Shown here piece by piece: positions 30,202 through 41,700 of a stretch of DNA of 64,000 nucleotides. The translations under genes and the position numbers were made by a program. Location of the stretch: NCBI GenBank assembly GCA_947624295.1, contig CANQJV010000001.1, positions 62,001 through 126,000 of the forward strand. The letters are read 5' to 3'. How positions within the stretch are numbered: position 1 is the stretch's first letter; every line of letters begins with the position of its first letter. A model generated the notes under the pieces. It saw nothing but the letters and a program-made list of their open reading frames with translations. It was not told the DNA's origin and ran no database searches. Source of the stretch: an uncultured Ruminococcus sp. (GTDB lineage Bacteria > Bacillota > Clostridia > Oscillospirales > Ruminococcaceae).

Positions 30202-30924
30202 TTACATTACCATACCGCCGTTGACTGCGAGTATTTGCCCTGTAATATATTCAGCTTGTTCGGAGGCAAGGAAAGCTACGGAATCGGCTATATGACGAGG
30301 TTCACCGAATTTCCCCATAGGGATTTCCTCACGGATAAGAGTCAAATCTTCTGCTGAAAAAGAGCTGTTCATTTTAGTTAATATAAATCCTGCTGAAATG
30401 CAGTTGACACGCACACCTGACGGAGCGACTTCTTTAGCGAGAGCCTTAGTGAAACCGATAAGACCTGCTTTTGATGCGGAGTAGTCAACTTCGCACGATG
30501 CCCCGACCTGACCCCACATTGACGAAATATTGATGATACAGCCCGATTTCCTGCTAATCATTCCATCGATAAAAGCCCTTGTGCAGTTCATAGCTCCGAC
30601 GAGGTTCACCTCGATAATCTCACGGCTTTTGCTGTCGGGAATGCACTGAAAAAGCTGTATTTCGGACACTCCTGCGTTATTCACGAGTAAATCAACACCG
30701 CCTGTTACTTCTACAGCTGACGTAATATCAGCCTTTTGAGTGACATCGAGTTTCAGTGCAATACCGTTGATTTCGTCAGCTATAATTTCAGCTTGTTGTT
30801 GTGAATGCGCATAGGCGACATATACAAGATACCCGTTTTCCGCAAGTTTACAGCAAATTGCCTGACCTATACCGCCTGCTCCGCCTGTAACAAGTGCTTT
30901 TTTAATTTTTTTTAATTTTTCCAA
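30202..30924 (-). CDS. SDR-family oxidoreductase (FabG-like)
   Basis: ALVTGGAGGIGQAIC, NNAGVS, YSASKAGLIGFTKALAKE. Confidence 0.88.
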   Translation of the reverse strand: MEKLKKIKKALVTGGAGGIGQAICCKLAENGYLVYVAYAHSQQQAEIIADEINGIALKLDVTQKADITSAVEVTGGVDLLVNNAGVSEIQLFQCIPDSKSREIIEVNLVGAMNCTRAFIDGMISRKSGCIINISSMWGQVGASCEVDYSASKAGLIGFTKALAKEVAPSGVRVNCISAGFILTKMNSSFSAEDLTLIREEIPMGKFGEPRHIADSVAFLASEQAEYITGQILAVNGGMVM

Positions 30925-31130
30925 TAAAATCACCTCTGCAATCAATTATAGCACTTTTTTGTAATAAAGTCCATATTGTTATAATGCACAAATTTCAACT
31001 AAAAAATAAGTGTACAATTACTAAAACGCCGAAAATGATTTATAAAATCTTAATATTTTATGTACCCACTTGAAACTTTCAAATTATTGTGCTATATTAT
31101 AATTGAAATCTGAAAATTGGGGGAAATAAT

Positions 31131-32993
31131 ATGACAGAAAACAAAAGTACACATAAAAAATTTAACTTTGAGCGGCTTAAAGCCTACAACAAAAAACGTG
31201 AGGAAAACAGCGAAAAATACAAGAAATTCAACATAGCTCTGATGATACTTTTCCCTGTATTCATCACTTGTATGGCTGAAATCAATCAGTCCAAGTACAT
31301 CAGTTCATTCCTGAAATTCTTCATAGAAAGACCATCTGTCCTGCTGTTCAATTTTCTCATCGCAGGGCTTGTTTTCGTCCTGCTTTTGGCGATATTCCGT
31401 AAAGGCTGGATAGCTGCAACTATACAGGGCGTGCTGTATATGGCTTTAAGCATAACGGAATTGTTCAAATACGGTGCGAACGGTAATCATCTGATTTTGT
31501 CGGACGTGAAGTTGTTCAAGAGCCTGAAAAGTATGAAATCATTTGACTATATCCGTATAACTCCTCGGCTTGTGATATATTGCGTGATTGTTCTCGCAGT
31601 ACTTGTGCTGATTTTCCATTTCAACCCGATACTCCCGAAACATAAGCCTGTAAAACGTGCGATAGTTGCTACAGGGTGTACGGTGTTCAGTATGGGAATC
31701 ATTGTATTTCCGGGATTCTATAACCCGATATACAGCTTTTTCAAACTCGATACAACTCAGGCGAATAATGCGTTCTTGCTGAACGAGAAATTCGATAACA
31801 ATGGTTTTCTGGCGTTTATCGTTGAAACTGCATCTGAAAGTTACGCAAACAGACTTGTTGAGCCTGATAATTACAATGAGGAATATGTTGAGGAAATTAC
31901 GGACGTTGTCCCCGAAAAAAACGGCGATTTCCATAATGGCAACAAGCCCAATGTGATAGTGATTATGAGTGAATCTTACGCTGATTTCCGTGCATTTGAC
32001 GAGCTGAATATTGATGACTCCTATTATACGGGATTTGACAAGGCTTGTGCGGAGGGCGTAAGCGGTACGGCAATCACCCCGACTTACGCAAGCTGGACAG
32101 TCCGCTCTGAATTTGAATTGCTTTTCGGCTTGCCTGTACGTGGAATCAATACCCCGAATATGCCTCAACGTGAACTTGCTGAACGTGAACAGCCTGCAAT
32201 AGCGCAGTACTATAAGAGTTGGGGATACAAGACCGCATACGTTCACCCGTTCCAAGGCTCATTCTACAGCCGTCAGCGTATATACAGCGAATTTGGCTTT
32301 GATGAGATGATTTTCCACGATGATATTGATAACGTGACAGATTTCACTGTACCCGTGGAGCATTTCGGAACATATGTTGATGACAAGACTGTTTTCAATC
32401 AGCTGATTGATATTATTAAAAGAAATGACGAACCTACTTACATACACACGACAACTATGCAGAATCATCAGCCGTATAATATGGGCGAAAATCCTGATGA
32501 CGAGTTAGGTAACTACCTCACGTGGATAAGCCACACAAACGAAGATTTAACGGCATTTCTCGATGAACTGAAAAAGCTTGACGAGCCTACGCTTGTATTT
32601 TTCGTAGGTGACCATTTCCCGTCAATGAGAGGCGAAACAAGCGTATATAATCAACTCAATATCACCGGTGAAAATTGCAGTACGCTTTATGAACAGAAAT
32701 ATTTCTTCTGGAGCAATTACAACGCTGATTTTTCGGAAGTACCACAAGATAAGTTTTCATTTTTCTATGTACCGTACATTATTATAGACATAATCGATGC
32801 ACCGCACGATTCATTTATAGAGAAAATGGACAGTTTTATGAAGCAAATCCCTGTATATACATCTGATTACAACGACGGTACGCCTGATAACGAGGAAATT
32901 GACGTGCTTACTTATGACCGTGTTGTCGGGGAAGTAATGTCGCCTTGTCCTATTCCCGAAGAAGTCCTTGAGGCAAGCAAAGGAGAAGAATAA
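31131..32993 (+). CDS. LTA synthase / sulfatase-family membrane protein
   Basis: N-terminal TM helices; NVIVIMSESYADF, SWTVRSEFELLFG, HTTTMQNHQPY, VFFVGDHFPSM. Confidence 0.85.
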   Translation: MTENKSTHKKFNFERLKAYNKKREENSEKYKKFNIALMILFPVFITCMAEINQSKYISSFLKFFIERPSVLLFNFLIAGLVFVLLLAIFRKGWIAATIQGVLYMALSITELFKYGANGNHLILSDVKLFKSLKSMKSFDYIRITPRLVIYCVIVLAVLVLIFHFNPILPKHKPVKRAIVATGCTVFSMGIIVFPGFYNPIYSFFKLDTTQANNAFLLNEKFDNNGFLAFIVETASESYANRLVEPDNYNEEYVEEITDVVPEKNGDFHNGNKPNVIVIMSESYADFRAFDELNIDDSYYTGFDKACAEGVSGTAITPTYASWTVRSEFELLFGLPVRGINTPNMPQRELAEREQPAIAQYYKSWGYKTAYVHPFQGSFYSRQRIYSEFGFDEMIFHDDIDNVTDFTVPVEHFGTYVDDKTVFNQLIDIIKRNDEPTYIHTTTMQNHQPYNMGENPDDELGNYLTWISHTNEDLTAFLDELKKLDEPTLVFFVGDHFPSMRGETSVYNQLNITGENCSTLYEQKYFFWSNYNADFSEVPQDKFSFFYVPYIIIDIIDAPHDSFIEKMDSFMKQIPVYTSDYNDGTPDNEEIDVLTYDRVVGEVMSPCPIPEEVLEASKGEE

Positions 32994-32995
32994 TT

Positions 32996-33391
32996 ATGAA
33001 AAACATTGAACTAAATATAAAAGGTGTAGCTGAAACTGTTGTTACTGCTGACAAACTCGCTGTAACTATGGGCAGCGGCAGCCTTACAGTGTATGCAACT
33101 CCCGCAATGGTTGCGCTTATGGAGGAATCCGCCTGCAATTGCCTTGCTGAGTACCTTGACAGCGGTGAAACGACAGTAGGCACGGAACTCAATATAAAGC
33201 ACATTTCAGCGACTCCCGAAAAAATGCGGGTGAGAGCTGAAGCCGTCCTTGTTGAAATAAACGGGCGTGAGTTTACTTTTGAAGTGAAGGCTTACGATGA
33301 ATCGGGTATCATAGGTGAAGGCGTTCACAAGCGATTTCTTGTGTACAGCGAGAAATTTACTTCAAAAGCGTATCAGAAGTTAAAAAAATAA
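32996..33391 (+). CDS. Hotdog thioesterase (FlK-like)
   Basis: GSGSLTVYATPAMVALMEESACNCLAEYLDSGETTVGTELNIKHISATP. Confidence 0.78.
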   Translation: MKNIELNIKGVAETVVTADKLAVTMGSGSLTVYATPAMVALMEESACNCLAEYLDSGETTVGTELNIKHISATPEKMRVRAEAVLVEINGREFTFEVKAYDESGIIGEGVHKRFLVYSEKFTSKAYQKLKK

Positions 33392-33399
33392 ATTTTTTG

Positions 33400-33438
33400 T
33401 GCCGTATTTTTAATTTTTAACAATACGGCATTTTTTTT
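33400..33438 (+). terminator. Rho-independent terminator
   Basis: TGCCGTATT...AATACGGCATTTTTTTT. Confidence 0.8.
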
Positions 33439-33574
33439 ATTCTTAATTTTCTAACTATTATCATATATTTATCACATTCACGGGTATAATATTAAGTAAT
33501 GAGTAATTTATAAGCTGATACGCAACCTATAGTATTACAATGTAAATTATAAATTGATTGTGAGGTCTTTTCTT

Positions 33575-34993
33575 ATGTCTGATTTTTACGACAACAACAA
33601 TAACAACACCACTAACAATAGTGAAAATAGCTACAATTACAGCAGCTATGGCAACTATAATGAGTACAAGTCGGAAGAAAATCCCCAGCCAAAAAAACCT
33701 AAGAAACATACGTTCCTTAAAGTAATAGCATTCCTCTTGTGTATGGGAATTGCCGGAGGAGGTTCGGTGCAGATATACAAATTTATGAACAATACAAAAC
33801 TGTCTACACCGTCGGAGGAGGAAACCTCTGAAACTTCGGAGACTCCCGAAAATACAGCTGATTCCGATGAAACTCCCGAAAAAACCAATGATTCCGCAAG
33901 CGAACAGAAAGTCCCTGCACCGCAGAATTTACCCGGACTTTTCGATATTGCGTCACGTACCGATGCAAAATATCTGCCCGATATAGTTGACGAAATAATG
34001 CCGTCTGTTGTGGGAGTTTCCTCTACTTTTGAATTCACAAGCAGTGGTTATTCCTCGTGGGGATTCGGTTTCGGGATTCCGCAGGAACCTACTACTCAGG
34101 AGGCAGTCGGTACGGGTACAGGTATAGTGATGTCTGAAGACGGCTATATTGTGACGAATGCCCACGTAATTTATGACGATTCCGAATATAAGGCAGGCGA
34201 AGCAAAATCAGTTTCAGTGCTTTTCAGCGATAAAAAAGAGTACGATGCAAAAATTATCGCATATGACCTTGAAACAGATATTGCCGTCCTGAAAATCGAT
34301 GAAACAGGCTTTACTCCGGCGACTTTCGGCGACAGCGATGACCTCCGTGTAGGCGAACTTGTTATAGCTGTCGGAAATCCTCTCGGCTTTGAACTTTTCG
34401 GTTCAGTCACAAGCGGTATAGTTTCCGCCCTTAACCGTGAAATCTCTATCAATGAGAAAAATATGACACTTATTCAGACTGATGCCGCTATAAACAGCGG
34501 TAATTCAGGCGGACCACTGCTTAACAGCTGCGGACAGGTTATAGGAATAAATTCCGCTAAAATGTCATCAAGTTACGGTTCAAATACAGCTTCTATTGAG
34601 GGTCTGGGCTTTGCTATACCGATTAACGATGCAAGAGTTATAATTGACGACTTAATCAATAACGGTCACGTTACAGGCAGACCGCAGATTGGCATTACAG
34701 CTGTTGATATTGACGAAATGTATTCAAGTTACCTCGGCTTGCCTATGGGAATATATGTCCGTAACGTTGCTGAGGGAAGTGCCGCTGAAATGGCAGGTAT
34801 AAAAGTCGGTGACGTTATCATAGGTATCAACGACGAGGCTGTTACTTCAATGGACGAGTTAAATTCTATCAAGAACAAATTCAAAGCGGGAGATACTATA
34901 ACGCTGAAAATTTCCCGTAATGGCGAAGATATTGATATAGACCTTGTACTTCACGACGCAAATGACGAAATGAATGTGCAGGAAGAAAATTAA
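33575..34993 (+). CDS. HtrA/DegP-like trypsin-family protease with PDZ domain
   Basis: TM anchor; VTNAHVI, DIAVLKID, INSGNSGGPLLN, PDZ C-terminus; Asn-rich N-terminus. Confidence 0.92.
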   Translation: MSDFYDNNNNNTTNNSENSYNYSSYGNYNEYKSEENPQPKKPKKHTFLKVIAFLLCMGIAGGGSVQIYKFMNNTKLSTPSEEETSETSETPENTADSDETPEKTNDSASEQKVPAPQNLPGLFDIASRTDAKYLPDIVDEIMPSVVGVSSTFEFTSSGYSSWGFGFGIPQEPTTQEAVGTGTGIVMSEDGYIVTNAHVIYDDSEYKAGEAKSVSVLFSDKKEYDAKIIAYDLETDIAVLKIDETGFTPATFGDSDDLRVGELVIAVGNPLGFELFGSVTSGIVSALNREISINEKNMTLIQTDAAINSGNSGGPLLNSCGQVIGINSAKMSSSYGSNTASIEGLGFAIPINDARVIIDDLINNGHVTGRPQIGITAVDIDEMYSSYLGLPMGIYVRNVAEGSAAEMAGIKVGDVIIGINDEAVTSMDELNSIKNKFKAGDTITLKISRNGEDIDIDLVLHDANDEMNVQEEN

Positions 34994-35029
34994 GACATTC
35001 CCACCTCTCCTTTCTAATAATATACAGGG

Positions 35030-35057
35030 AAAGCTGTCCACGAACGGACAGCTTTTT
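35030..35057. terminator. Bidirectional terminator
   Basis: AAAGCTGTCCACGAACGGACAGCTTTTT. Confidence 0.8.
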
Positions 35058-35062
35058 CTGGT

Positions 35063-38000
35063 TTATAGTATTATCGTCTGCTCAAGTTCAATCGAGTAAA
35101 TCACAAGTTCCTTGACTTTTTTCCCTGTTATCAATTCAACGGCTGATTTGTAAATCTGTAGCTGTTTTGAGTAACGTTCCCTCAAGCCGTTACCGGAAAT
35201 ACCTCTGTCTGATTTGTAATCTACTACAACAAGCCCGTCACTTTCCTCGAACATAATATCAACGATACCCTTAATCATATTGTCTGAATCTCTGATATGG
35301 TCAAATTCAGGGTTAATCGCCTTCAAATCGGACGATGATACAGTGAATTTTCTTTCACGGCTGTAATTTTTTGCCGAACGTATACGCTTATAGAGGGCAC
35401 TCCCGAAAAATGCGAGTACTTTCGACGGGTCAATGCATTGCGCTTGTGCTTTAGTGAGGTGCCCTGTTTCAACAAGACGGGCAGTTTCAGCAGGTACATT
35501 TTTGATAGCCTTGTCGAAATCGCAGTACTGGAAGAACGTATGTATTGCTGTACCACGTTCCGCACCTGTCAGCTGTCTTGATTCCGCTATGAATTTCGGT
35601 CTTTGCAAATGGAAGTCAAATTCCTCTGTATCACTGAATTTCTTTGCGATTTGCGTAACACTGAGTTTTGCGGACGTTTCCGAAAGCGTACGGTCATAAT
35701 TTGTATTTATGATGTCCTGAATACTTGCGACAAGTTTATCATCAGCGTTCGCACAGATAACTATTTGTTTTGTATCCTGTTTACGGGAATCACCGCTGTT
35801 GACGAGTTCATAATCAAACAGATGTTTGCTTGTATCGTATGCCGGTAAACCGCATTCAGTCGTATCAATTCCGACAAGGTCAGCAATTGCAGGAAACTCG
35901 CCGTGCATCATAAGCGCAAGCCATAGCCAATCCGAAAATTTCTTTGCATTTCCGACGGCTTCGCCGATATTACTGCCACTTGCAATACATTCTGATATAA
36001 GTTCCTGTACTCGCTCACGTTGTTTTTCACAACAACTGAGATTTATAAACAGACGTTGTTTTGCTCTCGTCATACCGACGTAAAGCAAACGCATTTCCTC
36101 GCTGAGTAATTCAGCTACAGCCTCACTGCGGAGCATTTTATACTGGAAAGTCTTATATCGTTTCATGATTTTCTTATTAAAGAGAATACAGCCGATTCTG
36201 CCGTCATCATTGAACATAACATTTGATTTATCAATTTTATTCGTCTTGAAAGTTGAATCAGTTTCGCATATAAACACAAACGGGTATTCAAGACCTTTCG
36301 ACTTATGGAACGTCATTATTCGCACATAGTCGCCTGAAGATGCTGAAGATTTACCTTGCTGGAAATCTCCTCCTTCCTGCGAAATTTTATCGATATGGCG
36401 GAGAAATCCCGTAAGACCTCCACGACCGTCAGCGGCGGCAAATGATTCATAATCCTGCGCATACTGTATCAGCATTCTTAAATTTGCACGTTTCTTTTCA
36501 CCGTCCTTGTGGATTTGCATAACGGAAATGAAGTCGGTTGTATCGTAAATTGAATTGATGAGTTCGCCTGTAGTCATTGTTACGGCATTAAGGCGGAATT
36601 TTTCAATTGATTTAAGAAACTCCCTGCATTTATCGGCGAGTTTTGTATCGAAATCAGGTAAAGCGTTATCAACAGCGTCAATCAGGATTTGATAGAGCAG
36701 TTTCTTTTTGTCAAATGATTTTATATAAGCAATGTTTTCGATTGTGAACGAATACATAGGCGAAAGCATTACAGTTGCAATAGGAACGTCCTGTAACGGA
36801 TTGGCGATTACTCGTAATAAGTCAAGTAAAATAACAATTTCCTGCGATTTGAGGTAGCCTTTTTCGTCACTTCCCTTTGCAGGGATATTCCTGTCAGCCA
36901 ATGCGTTCACGTAGTCTTTCATACAGTAGTTATTACGGACGAGTATACAGAAATCAGACGGACGGCACTCGTGTGAATCGCCGTTTGATTCAACAACAGG
37001 TATTTTTTGAGCGAGCATTTCAGCAATTTTTTCAGCTGTTGCTTCTGCCTCGGGATATTCTGTAGTTACGCTTTCCTCATCATTTTCATTGCTTGTATCA
37101 ATCAGCATAAAATGGGCGAGTCTGTTATCAGTATGCGGTTGGGAATACTGCGTAGCACCAAAATACAGTTTTTCGTCGTCATTGTAGTTAATTTCACCGC
37201 ATTTTTCGGACATTATTTCAGTGAAAATAAAGTTAATAAAATCAATTGTTTCTTGTGAACTCCTGAAATTGCGGTTCAGGAAAATAGACTGATTTTTCGC
37301 ATCATTTCTGAGGAAATAGGGCACGGAATTTTTCATTGTGTTAATGAAATTCTTTGGGTTTGCAAGACGGAATCTATAAATAGACTGCTTAACATCGCCC
37401 ACAAGAAAAACATTATCGCCGTACATAGGTTTACCGTCCTCACCTAACTTGTAATTACGGGAAATCAGCTTGAAAATCAAATCTTGTCTGTTGCTTGAAT
37501 CCTGATACTCATCAATCATTATCATATCGTAGTTTTTCGAAATATTTTCAGCAAATTCAGACGGGATAATGTTACCGTTTTCATCGTAATCGATAAGCAA
37601 ATTCAATGTAAGGCGTTCGCCGTCCGCAAAACTAAGAGCATTTTTGTCAAATTTTTTATCCAGTATAATTTCACGGTACTTGCGGACTACTTTCACGAGA
37701 AATTCCGTAATTTGCCCCATTTCGTTGAAATTGTCGTAAATCACATCAACATCAATCGTTTCAAGAAAAGCATTGTAACGCTTTTTCAAGTTATTGCGAT
37801 GCTTACTGTAAGCCTCACGCAATTCCTTATTAAATTGAATACCTCTGTCTACAGGTGCAATTTTACCATCAATTGAACATTCCGCCAATTCTTCACGTGT
37901 CGGTAAATGTTTATTTTCGGCATATTTTATAAGTTTTTTGATTTTATTTACTTCTTCTATCGACTGCAAACGGTGATTATCGGCATACAACTCCTGACCG

Positions 38001-38719
38001 ATTCCGAAAATATTGTCAATTTTTTTAGCATTCTCCTCGAATTTTGTAATAAAAGAAACAGCTTCTCTTGAAATATAGTCAAAAATCTGCTTGTAATAAA
38101 TAGAATCCTCAAAATTTTTCTTGTATTCAGCTGAAACTTTATCGAGCCATTGTTCGTCAACCGCAACAGATTCAAGGAATTCGTCAACTTTTCTGATTAA
38201 ATCAATGAGATTCTTTTTATCCTTGAAACAGAACCAGTCGTAAAGCGTTGACAAAGTTTTACTGTCGTTTTTGCTGAAAAAGTCAAGTACTTCGTCCATA
38301 GCCTGCGATTTTATAACTTTCTCATCGCCGTCACTCAGAACGGAAAAGCCCGATGTTATGTCATATTCCGAAATATTATCACGCAATAGGTCAAAACAGA
38401 ATGCATTTATAGTTGAAATTTTGGCGTTTTGCAAAAGCACTTGCTGTTCAAGCAGATACTTGTTATCAGGGCATTCGCTGATGAGATTTGTCAGTTTACT
38501 GTCAAGACGTGCTTTCAATTCAGCCGCTGCATCTTTTGCAAAAGTTACAACGACAATTCTGTCTGCCTTTACATTTGCAACAGGATTCGCAAGTATTTGC
38601 ACAAGTCTTTCCGTGAGTACAGCCGTTTTACCGCTTCCTGCCGCCGCTGATACAATAACAGACGTATCACGGGCATCTATAGCATTTTGCTGTTGTTCAG
38701 TATATTTCACTTCGCCCAT
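35063..38719 (-). CDS. addA: Helicase-exonuclease AddAB, subunit AddA
   Basis: TEQQQNAIDARDTSVIVSAAAGSGKTAVLTERLV; C-terminal nuclease IVDIMFEESDGLVVVDYKSD. Confidence 0.95.
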   Translation of the reverse strand: MGEVKYTEQQQNAIDARDTSVIVSAAAGSGKTAVLTERLVQILANPVANVKADRIVVVTFAKDAAAELKARLDSKLTNLISECPDNKYLLEQQVLLQNAKISTINAFCFDLLRDNISEYDITSGFSVLSDGDEKVIKSQAMDEVLDFFSKNDSKTLSTLYDWFCFKDKKNLIDLIRKVDEFLESVAVDEQWLDKVSAEYKKNFEDSIYYKQIFDYISREAVSFITKFEENAKKIDNIFGIGQELYADNHRLQSIEEVNKIKKLIKYAENKHLPTREELAECSIDGKIAPVDRGIQFNKELREAYSKHRNNLKKRYNAFLETIDVDVIYDNFNEMGQITEFLVKVVRKYREIILDKKFDKNALSFADGERLTLNLLIDYDENGNIIPSEFAENISKNYDMIMIDEYQDSSNRQDLIFKLISRNYKLGEDGKPMYGDNVFLVGDVKQSIYRFRLANPKNFINTMKNSVPYFLRNDAKNQSIFLNRNFRSSQETIDFINFIFTEIMSEKCGEINYNDDEKLYFGATQYSQPHTDNRLAHFMLIDTSNENDEESVTTEYPEAEATAEKIAEMLAQKIPVVESNGDSHECRPSDFCILVRNNYCMKDYVNALADRNIPAKGSDEKGYLKSQEIVILLDLLRVIANPLQDVPIATVMLSPMYSFTIENIAYIKSFDKKKLLYQILIDAVDNALPDFDTKLADKCREFLKSIEKFRLNAVTMTTGELINSIYDTTDFISVMQIHKDGEKKRANLRMLIQYAQDYESFAAADGRGGLTGFLRHIDKISQEGGDFQQGKSSASSGDYVRIMTFHKSKGLEYPFVFICETDSTFKTNKIDKSNVMFNDDGRIGCILFNKKIMKRYKTFQYKMLRSEAVAELLSEEMRLLYVGMTRAKQRLFINLSCCEKQRERVQELISECIASGSNIGEAVGNAKKFSDWLWLALMMHGEFPAIADLVGIDTTECGLPAYDTSKHLFDYELVNSGDSRKQDTKQIVICANADDKLVASIQDIINTNYDRTLSETSAKLSVTQIAKKFSDTEEFDFHLQRPKFIAESRQLTGAERGTAIHTFFQYCDFDKAIKNVPAETARLVETGHLTKAQAQCIDPSKVLAFFGSALYKRIRSAKNYSRERKFTVSSSDLKAINPEFDHIRDSDNMIKGIVDIMFEESDGLVVVDYKSDRGISGNGLRERYSKQLQIYKSAVELITGKKVKELVIYSIELEQTIIL

Positions 38720-38721
38720 TT

Positions 38722-41700
38722 TTAATCCTCATTTCCGTCATCTTTTTTCTTTTTTCCGATAATTTCTTCAGCTTTCTGCTGTTTTTCGGTATTTGATTTA
38801 CGAAAAACCGCACCCTCGCTGTTATTGCACATATCTTTGAAATTACAGTATTCACAAGCAAGTTTCGGCTTAGTATCGCTTTTTTCTGCCATATTGAACG
38901 GATTCGCCTCTATATTTCCGCTGTAGAGTGATTCAGCCATTTCAACAACGCTGTCGTATACAAATTCTTTAAGGAGTTTCATATTTTCTTTCGGCAAAAC
39001 AGACGAACGTCTTTTATCTATAGTATTATTTTTAGTGATTTTTGCCGGAATAAAATCGCCATTAACACCGCTTTCCATAGCGTCAAGCACATTTACATCA
39101 TCAATAAGCAGACCTGTTGATTTAAGCAGTGAATTAAGTGCAGTTTCATTTGAATCTGTATCTGTTTTTTGTTTGCCTGTATTCTTTGAATCAGCAACTT
39201 CTAACTTTGAACTTGAAATTCCAACAGGGTAATACAGTACGCCTGCTGGAGTATATTCCCCGAAATCAGCACCTTTTTCGGTCACCATAAACAAATACAA
39301 CAGCATTTGCAGGTTGATACCGTTAGCGAGGTTAAACACATCAATTTTTTTCTCACTGCTTTTGTAGTCGATGATACGGAGGTACTTTTCAGTTTCATTT
39401 TCCCATATGTCAAGGCGGTCAATTTTACCATGCAGATTGAGTATTTTGTTATCGCCGAAAACAAAATCTTTGCTTTTACCGTCAACGTTAAATTCAAATC
39501 TGCGTGGCTCAAATTTAGTGACTTGGAGTTCCTGTTTTGCGTGAATAAACACGTTGACAAGCTGTTCCTTGACTTTGTTGAAGAAAAATTCAAAACGTGG
39601 AGTTTTCGAGAAATTACCGCCTAAGTTTTTATTGAGGTAGTACAATGCGAATTTGTCTATTTCGCTTATGATTTCGCTTTCGCTTATGTTAATAATTTCG
39701 TTTTTGTTTTTGGTTGAGAAAATCCTTTGGAAACATTCGTGAGCGAGTTCGCCTGTAATCCTCGAATCAAGGTCAATTTTCTCCGGTATTTGCAAGCGCA
39801 GGCATTTTTCGCAGAAAAACATAAAGTGACATTTGCTGTAGCTTTCGACATCTGACGGTGAAAGCAACAGCGGACTGAAATCTCTTAATTTTGTAAGAGT
39901 TTCCGTGCTGATTTTGTTTTTCTGCTCCTCAATTTCACCGAATTCATCAGGATTTATTTTGCGGTTGTATTCGTTTACTGATTTAATTCTTGCGCTGTAT
40001 TCCTCGTCACTGTTCAAAACTTTTTCAATAGATGCGACTGATACAGCATATTTCGCCCTTTTATCGGACGATATATTACTTTTCGCCCTGTCCTGAATAT
40101 AGTGGTAATATGCTGATTTTTTGGTTACAGCATAGAAATCAGGTGTAAAATCGTCCTCTGTTGCTACAATTCTCCTGTTGTCGTCCTCAATAAACATCTT
40201 CTTAATCTGACTTATCACGGGCGCAGGATATTTTTGTTCGCCTGCTAAATCTGAAAGCGGATATGTAATATAAAGCCTATGCGAGGCGGTTGAGAGTGCC
40301 TTGTAAACGATAAGCCTTTCAGACGCAACAAGTTCAGTCACGGGACGGGAAATATCAATCCCGCACTTAGAAAGACGTTGCTTGTCGCCGTCAGAAAATA
40401 ACCCGTGCAAAGAAACCTGATTCGGGAAATCGCCTTCTGTAGCTCCTATGACAAAGATAATTTTCGGGGAATTAAGTCTTGCGGTACGTGCAGAAGCTGC
40501 TGTTACTTCGTCGAGAGTAGGCGGAATAACAGAGTAAGTTATAGTGCCAATCATAGACCGCATTATATTTGCAGTTTCAGTCATTGATACTTCTTTTCTG
40601 CCGATTGTCCCTGCAATACTGTCAAGAATGTTAATCAGGCAACCCCACAAACGTTTTAATTCGCCTGCCTCGTGGTCACGGTTATCTTTTATGAGTTGAT
40701 TCATAAGTCTGCCTGTAGAGCGTTCAGCGTTGCATTCAACGAGGTAATCGTAAATAAGCTGACAAATTTTTTCAGCGGGAAGTTTCCCTTTAAGTTTTTG
40801 TTTTAACTCAATAATCGGTTCAATTGTTCTTTTGCGTAAACTCTCTATAATATCAAGATTGCCGTCTTTTGCCGTGAATTCGCTGTACCACACATCACCG
40901 TCAACTTCCCATTTATAGCAGTAATTTTCAAGCAGGGATATTTCAGTGAACTCCTCCTCCAGTATACCGCATTTAAGTAAACGGAAAATCTGTTCGCTAT
41001 GGATTTTCCTTGCGGTGAGTAAATCTATAAGCGTTGTAAAAAACATAATTATAGGCGTATGGCTTATAGAACGCTCAATGCTCAAAAAATACGGTATATC
41101 GTATCTTTCAAAGCCTGCTTTGAGAACGTCGGCATAATTCTCGATGTTATTGGAAATTACAGCAATATCCCTGTATTTCACGGTATTATTGAGATGAACG
41201 AGTTTTTTGATTCTCGCACAAACATATTCAACTTCACTGTACATATCTTTTGCTTCAAAAAGGCTGATACTCTTTAATTCAGGGGCATTTTGAGGTTCAT
41301 AGGGCAGATTTCTCATAACTCTTTCGCTGAGGTACTTGAGGTCAATGCTCCTGAAACGGTGGCTTTCCGTGAGAGATGTCACCTTGATTTTGTAATTCAT
41401 TTCACGGCATATCTGCGAAAGTTGATTGTAAGTTGTATTGACTGTTTCGAAAAGCGTGTACTTGCCTGAAGTGAGATTGTCCGTCCTCAACGTTATAACA
41501 ACATCGTCAGCCATTGAGAAAATCACTTTAATCATAGCAATCTGGTCGGCATTGAAACTTTCGAACTCATCAAGACACACGCATTTACCCTTGAAATAGC
41601 GGTTGAGATTAGCTACAACAGCGGACTGGTATATATCCTCGAAATTGTCCTTGAATCCGTAATCGTGCATTATACGTTCGTATTCGTAGTAAATCGAGGC

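Noticed and set aside
31539-32255. 238-aa minus-strand ORF
   Set aside because: Lies fully antisense inside the LtaS-like gene, with no recognisable domain.
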